DNA from: Verrucomicrobiota bacterium
Lineage (GTDB): Bacteria > Verrucomicrobiota > Verrucomicrobiia > Limisphaerales > PALSA-1396
Direction of reading: 5' to 3'
Length of the DNA: 39,250 bases
Assembly (NCBI GenBank): GCA_016200005.1
Contig: JACQFP010000054.1
Location: 1 to 39,250 of the forward strand
The stretch's first letter is position 1; every line of letters starts with the position of its first letter. A program made the position numbers and the translations under genes. The notes below the pieces were generated by a model that did not search any database, was not told where the DNA came from, and worked only from the letters and a program-made list of their open reading frames with translations. Of this stretch, positions 7,726-16,629 are shown one piece after another.

Positions 7726-9375
7726 ATGAGCAACATTCAAGTCAGCAACGGAGCGATCGCGCCAAATGCCAAACGGCTCTTGTGGGCGGGCTTCATGGCC
7801 ATTCTCGCGGCGGGTGTCGGCTTTTCCATCCGCGGCGGCATTCTTGCCAACTGGGGCAGGGAATTTGGTTTCACGGGCACGGAACTGGGAGACATCAGTG
7901 GCGCCTCCTTTACCAGCTTTTGTTTTGGGATCATCATTGGCGGTGTCATCGCCGATAAGATCGGCTATGGCAAACTGGTGGTCGCCGCCTTCGCCTTGCA
8001 CGCGCTGTCCGCTTTTGTGACCTTCGCGCCGACTGCTGCAATGCCGAAGGAAACGGTTTACAAGCTGCTCTATTCCGGCATGTTTCTTTTCGGCGTGGCC
8101 AACGGCACCCTCGAAGCCGTGGCTAATCCGCTGGTGGCTTCGCTTTTCCCGCATAACCGCACGCATTTTCTCAACATTCTCCATGCGAGCTGGCCAGCCG
8201 GGCTGGTGCTGGGTTCGTTTGCGGGTTGGTTGTTCGGCGACGGCATGCACTGGGGTTGGAAGGCGCAACTGGCGTTGTTCCTCATCCCCACCGCGGCTTA
8301 CGGTCTGATGTTTTTCGGCCAGAAGTTTCCAAAGTCGGAAGCCTCTGAAAAGGGAGTCAGTCTCGGCGACATGTTCAAAGACGTGGGGATTCTGGGCGCC
8401 TTGGTCATTTGCTTCCTGCTGGCACTATTCTTCAGCGGCCCGCTGGGCCTGCCCAAGGCAGCCGCCTACGGACTTTCCGGCGTACTTCTGCTGGCGGTCG
8501 CGGTGATCACGAGGTTTTCCATTGGCGCATGGCTGTTGTTCGTCCTCTTCGTCACGCATGCGCTGATCGGCGCGGTTGAACTGGGAACGGATGGCTGGAT
8601 TCAGAACATCACCGGCAATATCCTGACCACCGGCCAGGGCAAACTGCTGTTCGTTTACACTTCCATGTTGATGTTTCTGCTCCGGTTCTGCGCCAATTTC
8701 ATCGAAAAGAGATTGGGTCTGTCGCCCGTTGGCATCCTGCTGGTCTGCGCCACGCTGGCGTGCGTCGGCCTCAACCTGGTGAGCGGCATCACCACGTTCA
8801 TCGGCGCGATGCTGGCGCTCTCAGTTTACGCCCTGGGCAAAACTTTTTTCTGGCCGACGATGCTCGCCGTGGCCAGCGACCGCTTTCCTCGCACGGGCGC
8901 CATCGCGATCTCGATCATGGGCGGCATCGGCATGATGTCGGCGGGGTTGGTTGGCTCTGCGGGCCTGGGTTACGCGAAGGACCGTTTCGCCAGCGAATCG
9001 CTGCAGCAATCGAGTCCGTCCGTTTATGCTGAATACAAGGTGGAGAAACCGAAAGGCTGGCTATTCTTCAGTGACGTGCAGGCCATTGACGGCAAGAAAC
9101 TCGGCGAGGTGCAATCCAATCTGGGGAAGGCCCGCGAAGAACTGGAGAAGTCCGGAAACAAGGATCCGCAGGCCGCGCTCGACAAACTTTCAGCACCAGA
9201 AAAAGCTGTGTACGAGGCCAGCATCGCCGGTGACCGCAAAACGCTGAAAGCCGATTCCTTCATCCCGGCCACGATGGCTGCGATCTATCTACTGTTGCTG
9301 CTCTACTTCAAAGCCATTGGCGGCTACAAGGTCGTGCATCTCGCAGGAACGAGTGCTTCCCCCAAATCCGACTGA
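7726..9375 (+). CDS. MFS transporter, paralogue of the preceding gene with extra segments
   Basis: A 549-aa polytopic membrane protein homologous to the upstream transporter: '[20 protein letters not shown]', '[20 protein letters not shown]' and '[17 protein letters not shown]' match its blocks. It is about 100 residues longer. Two extra hydrophobic stretches lie around residues 222-270 (14 rather than 12 segments predicted), and a charged region of about 90 residues, partly helical or coiled ('[12 protein letters not shown]'), sits before the last membrane helix (about 415-508). The acidic motif '[11 protein letters not shown]' corresponds to 'ASELAPGQWVD' in the paralogue. Start ATG 7726. 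It is the last gene before the hairpin at 9394-9421. A sugar or related carbohydrate is the likely substrate. Confidence 0.85.
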   Translation: MSNIQVSNGAIAPNAKRLLWAGFMAILAAGVGFSIRGGILANWGREFGFTGTELGDISGASFTSFCFGIIIGGVIADKIGYGKLVVAAFALHALSAFVTFAPTAAMPKETVYKLLYSGMFLFGVANGTLEAVANPLVASLFPHNRTHFLNILHASWPAGLVLGSFAGWLFGDGMHWGWKAQLALFLIPTAAYGLMFFGQKFPKSEASEKGVSLGDMFKDVGILGALVICFLLALFFSGPLGLPKAAAYGLSGVLLLAVAVITRFSIGAWLLFVLFVTHALIGAVELGTDGWIQNITGNILTTGQGKLLFVYTSMLMFLLRFCANFIEKRLGLSPVGILLVCATLACVGLNLVSGITTFIGAMLALSVYALGKTFFWPTMLAVASDRFPRTGAIAISIMGGIGMMSAGLVGSAGLGYAKDRFASESLQQSSPSVYAEYKVEKPKGWLFFSDVQAIDGKKLGEVQSNLGKAREELEKSGNKDPQAALDKLSAPEKAVYEASIAGDRKTLKADSFIPATMAAIYLLLLLYFKAIGGYKVVHLAGTSASPKSD

Positions 9376-9393
9376 ACGGTCATTGAATTACCA

Positions 9394-9421
9394 AAGGGGC
9401 GGTTCGCAAGAACCGCCCCTT
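9394..9421. terminator. Bidirectional hairpin terminator between the MFS genes and dnaE
   Basis: A perfect 11-bp stem (AAGGGGCGGTT / AACCGCCCCTT) with loop CGCAAG. It lies 18 bp after the plus-strand MFS stop and 49 bp after the minus-strand dnaE stop, where two converging transcripts would end. The flanking T-runs are short. Confidence 0.8.
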
Positions 9422-9470
9422 CCCGCTTTTGTGAGAAAAGGATTTCGTGAGGGCGCTCGCGAACGCTGAA

Positions 9471-12400
9471 TCATTCGTCCCCTGCTCCAGCATCGTCTTT
9501 TCTGCCCCACCGGCGTTGGTTGCGTTCCGGCAGTGACGTGTCCACTTTGGCGTAATAAGTCTCTTCGCCGAATCGTTCGTCTGCGGCCTGCTGCAATTGC
9601 GGCGACGGCGTCACGGAAAACTTCTCGTGCGTTTCGATGAAGATGATTTCGCCGCCGGGCCTCATCAGGCAGAGGAACAACGGACATTTGCCCGGATGCG
9701 CTGCCACCAGTTCACGAACTGACTCCAGTTGTTCCGGCGTCAAATGCGCGGTGTGCAGGCGCAGATGCACCTGCTTCGTATAGCGGCGGGGCGCTTCCTC
9801 CAGGGACATGATTTCTTGCGGAAAGATCTTTAATTTATCTTCGCTGGTGTTCACTTCCCCAACCACGAGGATGGCTTTGTTCGTCACCAGCAGTTCGCGG
9901 TGCTTGTCGTAGTTATCGTTCGTGCAGAGCACCTGCACCGACCCAGCCAAATCCTCCAGTGTCACCATCGCATACGGCTTGTTGTTTTTTTTGGAGACGC
10001 CATTTTGCACCGCGGCGATCAGCCCGCCAATGCGCGTCAGCGTCCGGTTTGCTAGCGACGACAGCGTCGCGGTATTGGCGAGCGTGTACTTTTCAAGAAT
10101 GGGAACATAGGGCGTGAGCGGATGACCCGTGACGTAAAAACCCAACAACTCCTTTTCGTGCGCGAGCAGTTCGTTCTGTGGCCATTCGGACAATTTGCTG
10201 ATCGATTCGGGCATTGAGGTCGCCCTCTCCTCCAAAGCGCCGAACAGCGACGACTGCCCGCGCGCCCGGTCGTGCGCGTTGCTTGCCGCCCGTGCCAGCG
10301 TGCGCTCAACTTGCGCGAACAACGTCGCACGGGTCTCGCCAAAGCTGTCGCACGCGCCGGATTTAATGAGCGCTTCGAGCACTTTGCGGTTGACGGTGCG
10401 GGTATCGACCCGTTCGCACAGGTCGGAAAGCGAATTGAACTTACCGCCGTCGCGTCGCGCTTTCAAAATGCTTTCGACGGCGATTTCGCCCACGCCTTTG
10501 ATGGCGGCCAGTCCGAAGCGGATGGCTTGCCCCTCACCCGACTTCGTCACCCTCTCCCCCTCCGATGAGGAGAGGGATGGGGTGAGGGAGACGTTTGACA
10601 GCCGTGCTTGCAGCGGGGCCGCCGCCGGCGCGAAGTGGACCTGGCTTTCGTTCACGTCCGGCCCCAAGACTTCGATGCCCAACGTGCGCGCTTCATTGAT
10701 GAATTGACTGAGCTTGGCCGTGTCGCTCATGTCGTTGGTCAACATGGCGCAGAGAAACTCAACCGGATAATTCGCCTTCAGATAAGCCGTTTGATAAGCA
10801 ACAATCGCGTAGGCCGCGGCGTGCGATTTGTTGAAGCCATAACCCGCAAATTTTTCCAGCAAATCGAAAATGCGGTTCGCTTTCGCGGCCGGGATGTTGT
10901 TGAGTTTGGCGCAACCTTTGACAAACGTGTCGCGCTGCTTCTGCATCTCTTCGACCTTCTTCTTGCCCATCGCGCGCCGCAGCACGTCGGCGGCGCCAAG
11001 CGAATAGCCGGCCAGCAGTTGCGCCGCCTGCATCACCTGTTCCTGGTAAATCAACACGCCGTAGGTTTCGCGCGAGATTGGTTCGAGCAACGGATGCTCG
11101 TATTCAATCTTCACCTCGCCGTGGCGTCGCTTGATGAATTCCGGGATCAGTTCCATCGGGCCGGGACGATAGAGCGCGATCAACGCGGTGATGTGTTCGA
11201 TCGAACTGATTTGAAACTTGCGGCACAGGTCGCGCATGCCGCCGGATTCCAGTTGGAAGATGCCGAGCGTGTTGGCCTTGTTCAGCAGATCGTAGGTTTT
11301 GGCGTCGTCGAGCGGAAGATTTTCAATCGGCACGTCAATACCCTTGGTCTGCTTGACCATTTCGCAGGTATTGCGGATGACGGTCAGGGTTTTCAGTCCA
11401 AGGAAATCCATCTTCAACAGGCCGAGGTCGCCGACCGGCCCCATGGCGTATTGGGTGACGATGGCGCCGCTTTCGTCCTGCTTGAGGGGCAGCAGATTCA
11501 CGAGTGGCTGGTCGCCGATGACGACGCCGGCGGCGTGCACGGAAGCGTTGCGCGTCAGGTCTTCGAGGATGAACGCGTTATCGATGAGTTCGCGAGTGGT
11601 TTCCTCAGTGTCGTAAGCCTGTTTAAGTTCGGGCGATTGCTTGAGCGCCTTCTCCAGCGTCATCTTCAAATCGAAAGGAATCATCTTGGCCAGCCGATCG
11701 CACTCGGCGTAACTCAGGCCCATCACGCGCCCCACGTCGCGCACGACCGACTTCGCGCCCATCGTGCCGAAGGTGATGATTTGAGCGACGGCATCGCGGC
11801 CGTATTTTTGCCGGACGTATTCGATGACATCAGCGCGGCGGTCGTCGGCGAAATCGATGTCGATATCGGGCGGGTTGACGCGCTCGAGATTGAGAAAGCG
11901 CTCGAACAGCAGGCCGTAACGAATCGGGTCCACGTTGGAAATCTCCAGGAGATAGGCGACGATCGAACCGGCGGCCGAACCGCGCGCCACGCAGGAGATT
12001 CCCTTGCTGTGGCCGTAACGGACAAAATCACCAACGATCAAAAAGTAACTCGTGAATCCGGATTCCTGGATCACCTTCAGTTCCGATTGCACGCGGTCAA
12101 TGACGGCTTGAACGGCTTTTGCGACTTCCGGTTGCTTGAGTCGTGGCTCGTCGGCAATCCTCTCACCCGTCCTCGCGGCCACCCTCTCCCCATCCGATGG
12201 GGAGAGGGACGGGGTGAGGGGTTCCTGCATGTCAAAAGTCGGCAGCCGCGTCGGATCATCCACCCGTTCTACGATAAATTCATGCCCCTCCGCCCGCGCG
12301 TGGATGCCGTAGCGCCGGCGGAGTCCCTCGGCGAGCAAATGGCGGAGATAACCTTCACGTGTGAAATGTTCTGGTGGATGAAAGACGGGATAATGTAATT

Positions 12401-13256
12401 TGCCAAACTCAATTTCCACATTGCACTTCTCCGCAACCTCCAGCGTGTTCGTCACCGCATCGGGCACTTCACTGAACCTCGCCTTCATTTCCTCGGCGGA
12501 CCGCAGATAAAACTGCTCCGGCACATAGCCCGCGCTCATGCGTTTAGGATCGCTCAGCAGAGATTGTGTGCCGATGCAGACAAGGCAGTCGTGCGCGTGC
12601 GAGTGGCTTTTCTCAACGTAATGAACGTCGTTGGTCGCCACGAGTTTCAAACCAAACTCCTTCGCCCACCCGATGAGATGGCGGTTGACTTTGGCCTGCT
12701 CCGGAATGCCGTGGTTCTGCAGTTCGAGATAAAAATTCTCCGGGCCGAAAACCTGTTTGAACCAGTCAATGGTTTCGCGCGCCTTGTCGAGTTGATCCTT
12801 CGCAATGAGATCGGGGATTTCGCTGGCCAGACAACCGGAAAGAACAATCAACCCTTCCTTGTGCGCGGCCAGGAGCTCCTTGTCGATGCGCGGCTTGTAG
12901 TAGTAGCCCTCCAGATGCGCCGCGGTGCCAAGTCGGATGAGACTTTGATAGCCGGCTTCGTCGCGCGCCAGCAACAGGAGGTGGTTATAAACGTCGCGGC
13001 TGCCGCTCGAGGTTTTTTTCTCGAAACGACTGCCAGGCGCGACATAAACCTCGCAGCCGATGATGGGTTTGATGCCTTTTTCGCGGGCGGCCTTGTAAAA
13101 ATCAATCGCGCCGTAAAGCACGCCGTGGTCGGTGATGGCCAGCGCCGGGAACTTCAGGTCGTGCGCCTTGTCCATCAACCGGTCGAGCCGGCAGGCGCCA
13201 TCGAGCAGCGAATACTCGGTGTGCAAATGGAGATGAACAAACTCAGCGTGCGCCAT
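9471..13256 (-). CDS. dnaE: DNA polymerase III alpha subunit, with two in-frame repeat inserts
   Basis: Replicative DNA polymerase catalytic subunit. Domain order: N-terminal PHP domain ('FVHLHLHTEYSLLDGACRLDRL'); C-family polymerase core with 'RGSAAGSIVAYLLEI' and the active-site 'PDIDIDF' (Asp464, Asp466, Asp468); helix-hairpin-helix region; and a C-terminal OB fold ('TRIGGLIAAVQNGVSKKN'). At 1261 aa it is about 100 residues longer than E. coli DnaE (1160). Part of this is two insertions coded by palindromic repeats, around residues 342-366 ('LTPSLSPSDGERVAARTGER') and 889-909 ('LTPSLSSSEGERVTKSGEG'). Both keep the frame open. Start ATG 13256. The product is probably functional. Confidence 0.95.
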   Translation of the reverse strand: MAHAEFVHLHLHTEYSLLDGACRLDRLMDKAHDLKFPALAITDHGVLYGAIDFYKAAREKGIKPIIGCEVYVAPGSRFEKKTSSGSRDVYNHLLLLARDEAGYQSLIRLGTAAHLEGYYYKPRIDKELLAAHKEGLIVLSGCLASEIPDLIAKDQLDKARETIDWFKQVFGPENFYLELQNHGIPEQAKVNRHLIGWAKEFGLKLVATNDVHYVEKSHSHAHDCLVCIGTQSLLSDPKRMSAGYVPEQFYLRSAEEMKARFSEVPDAVTNTLEVAEKCNVEIEFGKLHYPVFHPPEHFTREGYLRHLLAEGLRRRYGIHARAEGHEFIVERVDDPTRLPTFDMQEPLTPSLSPSDGERVAARTGERIADEPRLKQPEVAKAVQAVIDRVQSELKVIQESGFTSYFLIVGDFVRYGHSKGISCVARGSAAGSIVAYLLEISNVDPIRYGLLFERFLNLERVNPPDIDIDFADDRRADVIEYVRQKYGRDAVAQIITFGTMGAKSVVRDVGRVMGLSYAECDRLAKMIPFDLKMTLEKALKQSPELKQAYDTEETTRELIDNAFILEDLTRNASVHAAGVVIGDQPLVNLLPLKQDESGAIVTQYAMGPVGDLGLLKMDFLGLKTLTVIRNTCEMVKQTKGIDVPIENLPLDDAKTYDLLNKANTLGIFQLESGGMRDLCRKFQISSIEHITALIALYRPGPMELIPEFIKRRHGEVKIEYEHPLLEPISRETYGVLIYQEQVMQAAQLLAGYSLGAADVLRRAMGKKKVEEMQKQRDTFVKGCAKLNNIPAAKANRIFDLLEKFAGYGFNKSHAAAYAIVAYQTAYLKANYPVEFLCAMLTNDMSDTAKLSQFINEARTLGIEVLGPDVNESQVHFAPAAAPLQARLSNVSLTPSLSSSEGERVTKSGEGQAIRFGLAAIKGVGEIAVESILKARRDGGKFNSLSDLCERVDTRTVNRKVLEALIKSGACDSFGETRATLFAQVERTLARAASNAHDRARGQSSLFGALEERATSMPESISKLSEWPQNELLAHEKELLGFYVTGHPLTPYVPILEKYTLANTATLSSLANRTLTRIGGLIAAVQNGVSKKNNKPYAMVTLEDLAGSVQVLCTNDNYDKHRELLVTNKAILVVGEVNTSEDKLKIFPQEIMSLEEAPRRYTKQVHLRLHTAHLTPEQLESVRELVAAHPGKCPLFLCLMRPGGEIIFIETHEKFSVTPSPQLQQAADERFGEETYYAKVDTSLPERNQRRWGRKDDAGAGDE
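10531..10588. repeat. Palindromic repeat inside dnaE, copy B
   Basis: Outer arms CCCTCACCC (10531-10539) / GGGTGAGGG (10580-10588); inner arms CCCTCTCC (10550-10557) / GGAGAGGG (10569-10576). Read on the minus strand in the dnaE frame it gives 'LTPSLSSSEGERV'. Same architecture as the copies at 12162-12218 and 15326-15387. Confidence 0.85.
12162..12218. repeat. Palindromic repeat inside dnaE, copy A
   Basis: Outer arms CTCACCC (12162-12168) / GGGTGAG (12212-12218); inner arms CCCTCTCCCC (12182-12191) / GGGGAGAGGG (12199-12208) with a 7-nt loop. Translated in the dnaE frame as 'LTPSLSPSDGERV', nearly the same peptide as copy B. Confidence 0.85.
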
Positions 13257-13342
13257 GCCTTGAAATATGAGGCGTCACGCACAGAGTTCATAGTTCAAAG
13301 TTAATCGTGAATGAGCGTGCTTTGACGGAGACAGTAGCAAAA

Positions 13343-14293
13343 TCATTCCCCCGTCCTCTCCCGGTAAAACTCCAGCGTCCGGCGCAAGCCTTCCTGCCAG
13401 TTCACTTTGATCTCGTAATTCAGTTCGCGCCTGGCCGCGGAAATATCCGCCAGTGAATTTCGAACATCGCCGACGCGTGCGGGTTCAAATCGCGGTCGCA
13501 ATTGTTGTCCAGTTAAACGATTCAACTCGTCCACGAGTTGCAACAAGGAAATGCTTTGGCCGCCAGCCACATTGAATACCTTGCCGGCAACCTTCTCTGA
13601 CGGCGCTTCCGCTGCGAGAAGGTTCGCCGTCACAGCGTTTTCGACGTAAGTGAAATCGCGCGATTGTTGGCCGTCGCCAAAAATCGTCGGCGCCTGGCCG
13701 GTCAGCATGACGGTACAGAATTTGGCGATTACGCCGGAGTAAGGCGAGTCGAAGGCCTGGCGCGGACCGAACACGTTGAAGTAGCGCAGGCCCACGGTTT
13801 CCAGACCGTAAAGTTGATGGAAAAGCTGGCCGTATTTTTCCGACGCATACTTTTGCAGCGCGTACGGCGAGAGCGGGTTGGGCGGAAGTGATTCATGTTT
13901 CTTTGGTGCGTCCGAATCGCCGTAGATGGCGGAAGAGGAGGCGAACAAAAACCGTTTCACCTTTGCGTCGCACGCGGCCACCAGCAGTTTCAACGTGCCG
14001 TCGAGATTTTGCCGGTGGCTCTCCAGCGGCTCCTTCACTGAACGGGGCACGGACGGCATGGCGCCCTCGTGAAACACCCAGTCGCAACCCGGCAACAGTT
14101 TGCGGATCAAAACGTCGTCATTGAAATCGCCCTCGACAAATTCAACGGCGTCGCCCGCGCGCCGCCAGTCCAGGTTGGCGGTTTTCCCGAGGCTGAGGTT
14201 GTCCAGCACGATGACCTGCGCGCCGCGACGACACAGCGCCTCGGCCAGATGCGAACCGATGAATCCCGCGCCACCAGTGACGAAGGCTTTCAT
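13343..14293 (-). CDS. NAD-dependent nucleotide-sugar epimerase/dehydratase (GalE-like SDR)
   Basis: An extended short-chain dehydrogenase of 316 aa. The NAD-binding '[10 protein letters not shown]' is at residues 6-15, the catalytic Ser region '[11 protein letters not shown]' at 117-127, and the Y144xxxK148 pair sits in 'SPYALQK'. '[11 protein letters not shown]' and '[18 protein letters not shown]' are typical of UDP-glucose/UDP-GlcNAc 4-epimerases and 4,6-dehydratases. It should interconvert nucleotide sugars for cell-surface glycans. It lies 86 bp downstream of dnaE on the same strand and is divergent from the DUF1080 gene (219-bp gap). Exact substrate is unresolved; UDP-glucose or UDP-GlcNAc is most likely. 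Confidence 0.88.
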   Translation of the reverse strand: MKAFVTGGAGFIGSHLAEALCRRGAQVIVLDNLSLGKTANLDWRRAGDAVEFVEGDFNDDVLIRKLLPGCDWVFHEGAMPSVPRSVKEPLESHRQNLDGTLKLLVAACDAKVKRFLFASSSAIYGDSDAPKKHESLPPNPLSPYALQKYASEKYGQLFHQLYGLETVGLRYFNVFGPRQAFDSPYSGVIAKFCTVMLTGQAPTIFGDGQQSRDFTYVENAVTANLLAAEAPSEKVAGKVFNVAGGQSISLLQLVDELNRLTGQQLRPRFEPARVGDVRNSLADISAARRELNYEIKVNWQEGLRRTLEFYRERTGE

Positions 14294-14512
14294 GCTTTGG
14301 AAAGAGTGGGTGCAGGATTGGTCATCTCAAGGTTTAGAAAGAGATCGACTGACATTGGCGCGGAGCTTAACAGGATCGTTGATCAGAGCGAGTTTTTTGT
14401 GCGGCACCCGGCGCCATCATCAACCGCGAGTTTTTCATTGCGATTGGCCAGCTTTTTATTGAAGTATCGGCCGACAATAATCGAACAACCAAAATCGTTA
14501 TTCTTTAATTCC

Positions 14513-15265
14513 ATGAAAAGCATCACCTTCAGAAATTGGCTCACTCCCATCACCTTGATGATCGCCGCGTTTGCCTGCGCCTCGTTATCCAGCTTTGCTG
14601 CCGACAGCGGCGAGATTCCACCACCAAAGGATGAACCCAAAATCATCGATCCTGGCCCGGTCAGCGGCCCGCCTTCGGATGCCATCGTGTTGTTCGACGG
14701 TAAAGATCTGTCGAAGTGGAAGAACGACAAGGGCGGCGATGCCAAGTGGGTGGTGGAAGACGGCGCGGCGACCGTCAACGGCACTGGCAGCATCCTCACC
14801 CGGGAGGAGTTTGGTGATTGCCAGTTGCACGTGGAATGGGCAACTCCGGCCGTCGTCAAGGGCTCGGGCCAAGGACGCGGCAACAGCGGTGTCTATTTGC
14901 AAAGCCGTTATGAGATTCAGGTGCTCGATTCCTACGACAACAAGACCTATTTCCACGGCCAGGCGGGCGGAGTTTACAAACAGTATGCGCCGCTGGTGAA
15001 CGCCTGCCGCAAGCCAGGCGAGTGGCAAAGCTACGACATCGTTTATCACGGGCCGCGGTTCGACGCCGATGGCAAAGTGACGCAACGCGCCACCGCCACC
15101 GTTCTCCACAACGGCGTGTTGATCCAGGACCACGTGGAAATTCTGGGATCGACCAACCCCGCGGGCGCGCCGAAATACAGCGCGCATCCTTTGAAACAAC
15201 CGCTCCTGCTGCAGGATCACGGCAATCCAGTCCGTTACCGCAATATCTGGATCCGGCCGTTGTAA
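14513..15265 (+). CDS. Secreted DUF1080-family (3-keto-sugar hydrolase-like) protein
   Basis: A 250-aa protein. ATG 14513 is taken because it begins a clean signal peptide ('[20 protein letters not shown]', cleavage near 'SSFAADSG'), whereas the longer upstream frame has no such character and overlaps the divergent promoter region. The mature part is one DUF1080 concanavalin-A-like β-sandwich: '[13 protein letters not shown]', '[10 protein letters not shown]', '[20 protein letters not shown]', '[16 protein letters not shown]' and the terminal '[12 protein letters not shown]'. Some members of this family hydrolyse 3-keto-disaccharides or glycosides; most are uncharacterised. A periplasmic role in sugar breakdown is inferred. 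A palindromic element begins about 35 bp downstream. Confidence 0.87.
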   Translation: MKSITFRNWLTPITLMIAAFACASLSSFAADSGEIPPPKDEPKIIDPGPVSGPPSDAIVLFDGKDLSKWKNDKGGDAKWVVEDGAATVNGTGSILTREEFGDCQLHVEWATPAVVKGSGQGRGNSGVYLQSRYEIQVLDSYDNKTYFHGQAGGVYKQYAPLVNACRKPGEWQSYDIVYHGPRFDADGKVTQRATATVLHNGVLIQDHVEILGSTNPAGAPKYSAHPLKQPLLLQDHGNPVRYRNIWIRPL

Positions 15266-15301
15266 GCGGCAGGGAAAAATGTTAGAGCGGTTACCAACAT
15301 A

Positions 15302-15400
15302 AATTTCCGGATCGAAATACGCAAACCCCTCACCCGGCCTTCGGCCACCCTCTCCCCATCGGATGGGGAGAGGGATGGGGTGAGGGGCCATCCGGAAATT
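15302..15400. repeat. Nested palindromic repeat, intergenic copy C
   Basis: Three inverted repeats nest. Outermost AATTTCCGGAT (15302-15312) / ATCCGGAAATT (15390-15400) is a perfect 11-bp pair. Inside it, CCCCTCACCC (15326-15335) pairs with GGGTGAGGGG (15378-15387). The core CCCTCTCCCCATC (15348-15360) pairs with GATGGGGAGAGGG (15362-15374). A small GGC-CTTC-GGCC hairpin lies at 15336-15346. The two inner layers match the dnaE copies; the outer layer is unique to this copy. Confidence 0.85.
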
Positions 15401-15483
15401 CCTTTTGGCAAACAGTATAGTCACCGAGGTCGCGAGGCGGACGGCAGTCCGTTTCCCACGTCGGCACCGCCTGCACCGGAACT

Positions 15484-15512
15484 CCCTCTCCTCTATGGAA
15501 TGGAGGAGAGGG
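15484..15512. repeat. Palindrome with 10-bp arms
   Basis: CCCTCTCCTC (15484-15493), 9-nt loop, GAGGAGAGGG (15503-15512). Shares the CCCTCTCC arm with the neighbouring repeats. Confidence 0.75.
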
Positions 15513-15583
15513 CCGGGAAGAGGAGGAGCATTTCGACCAAGCTGGACGCGTCGCTCGGCCTCAGCGAATTGCCCTCTCCCCGA

Positions 15584-15674
15584 CCCTCTCCCACTCCTGT
15601 CTTGCCCCGTGGAATAAACGCTGCGGGAACTTCGGCAGCTACGATTGCTATTCCACGGGGCGAGTGGGAGAGGG
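15584..15674. repeat. Long nested palindrome with an asymmetric bulge
   Basis: Left arm CCCTCTCCCACTC (15584-15596) and GCCCCGTGGAAT (15604-15615) pair with ATTCCACGGGGC (15650-15661) and GAGTGGGAGAGGG (15662-15674): 25 bp in total, interrupted only by 7 unpaired nt on the left (15597-15603). The 34-nt interior contains a further GCTGC / GCAGC stem. Confidence 0.85.
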
Positions 15675-15771
15675 AGAAAACCTCGGGGGCAGTATCGAGA
15701 TGCACCGACATTGGAGGATTGCCAGTCAATCAGTTTGACTGCGGGATTGAGTTTCAGAAGTATCGCCCGAT

Positions 15772-16533
15772 ATGGACTGGATCACTCAACCCGAAATCTG
15801 GATCAGCCTGCTCACGCTGACGGTGCTCGAAATCATCCTGGGCATCGACAACATTGTTTTCATCTCCATCCTTGCGGGCAAACTGCCGGCGGCGCAACAA
15901 GCCAAAGCGCGGCAGACGGGCCTCAGTCTCGCGCTCATCACGCGCGTCCTGCTGCTGTGCGGACTGGCATTCATGGTCAAGCTCACCAAGCCGCTGTTCG
16001 AGATTCCCACGCTCGGAATTTTTCCTGAACCGCACGGAGTTTCAGGTCGTGACCTGATCCTCATCTGCGGTGGATTATTCCTGCTCTGGAAAAGCACGCA
16101 TGAAATTCATGACAAACTCGAAGGCGAAGACGGTGAAATATCCAGCCGGGTTGCGCCCAGGTTCGCCGCCACCGTCGTGCAGATTCTCCTGCTCGACATC
16201 GTATTCTCGCTGGACTCGGTCATCACCGCCGTCGGCATGGCCAGGCATCTGGGCGTGATGATCGCCGCCGTCATCATCGCACTGGTGTTCATGCTGTTCT
16301 TTGCCGGACGCATCAGCGATTTCATTCACAAGCATCCGTCGTTGAAAATGCTGGCGCTGAGTTTCCTGATGCTGATCGGTTGTGCGCTGGTGGCCGAAGG
16401 TTTCCACAAGGAAATCCCGAAGGGTTACATCTACTTCGCAATGGCCTTCTCCGTCGGCGTGGAAAGTCTCAACATCCGGATGCGCGCGAAGCAGAAGCCC
16501 GCACCGGTGGAATTGCACCAGCCGTATCGGTAA
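15772..16533 (+). CDS. TerC-family integral membrane protein
   Basis: A 253-aa inner-membrane protein with about seven hydrophobic segments. The two family signatures are present: 'LEIILGIDNIVFISILAGKLP' near the N-terminus (residues 18-38) and 'LLDIVFSLDSVITAVGMARH' in the middle, each with the paired acidic residues (GIDN, SLDS) expected to bind metal. TerC relatives export Mn2+ or help metallate exported proteins; tellurite resistance is a side phenotype. It is followed 96 bp later by fbp on the same strand. The upstream region lacks a visible Mn2+ riboswitch. Family call firm; metal-export role inferred. Confidence 0.9.
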   Translation: MDWITQPEIWISLLTLTVLEIILGIDNIVFISILAGKLPAAQQAKARQTGLSLALITRVLLLCGLAFMVKLTKPLFEIPTLGIFPEPHGVSGRDLILICGGLFLLWKSTHEIHDKLEGEDGEISSRVAPRFAATVVQILLLDIVFSLDSVITAVGMARHLGVMIAAVIIALVFMLFFAGRISDFIHKHPSLKMLALSFLMLIGCALVAEGFHKEIPKGYIYFAMAFSVGVESLNIRMRAKQKPAPVELHQPYR

Positions 16534-16629
16534 AAACCGCAACTCAAAACAGTTCACCGTGGCACGCCAGTCTCTGGCCATTTGATTTGCACGCGCCGGA
16601 CAAATCATTACATTCGTCGCGAAATTATC

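Larger units (their letters stand above)
15266..15771. other. 506-bp palindrome-rich intergenic region
   Basis: No credible gene is visible between the DUF1080 and TerC genes. The stretch holds three separate palindromic structures (15302-15400, 15484-15512, 15584-15674) that share CCCTCTCC/GGAGAGGG arms with the repeats inside dnaE. The last 95 bp upstream of the terC-like start contain no recognisable yybP-ykoY riboswitch. Confidence 0.7.

Noticed and set aside
10531-12218. dnaE inserts as assembly artefacts or frameshifts
   Set aside because: The frame is intact on both sides of both inserts and a related element occurs elsewhere in the window, so a real repeat is more likely.
10608-12398. 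Long plus-strand open frame (596 codons) opposite dnaE
   Set aside because: Shadow of dnaE: no family motif, composition typical of the antisense of a GC-rich gene, and the minus strand has clear polymerase motifs.
14069-14512. N-terminal extension of the DUF1080 protein
   Set aside because: Overlaps the divergent epimerase gene and precedes a clear signal peptide at 14513.
15302-15674. CRISPR-like array
   Set aside because: The repeats are palindromes of different lengths without regular spacers, and no cas gene is near.
15677-15771. Possible yybP-ykoY (Mn2+) riboswitch before the terC-like gene
   Set aside because: The conserved loops of that riboswitch could not be found by eye; only the neighbouring palindromes are present.
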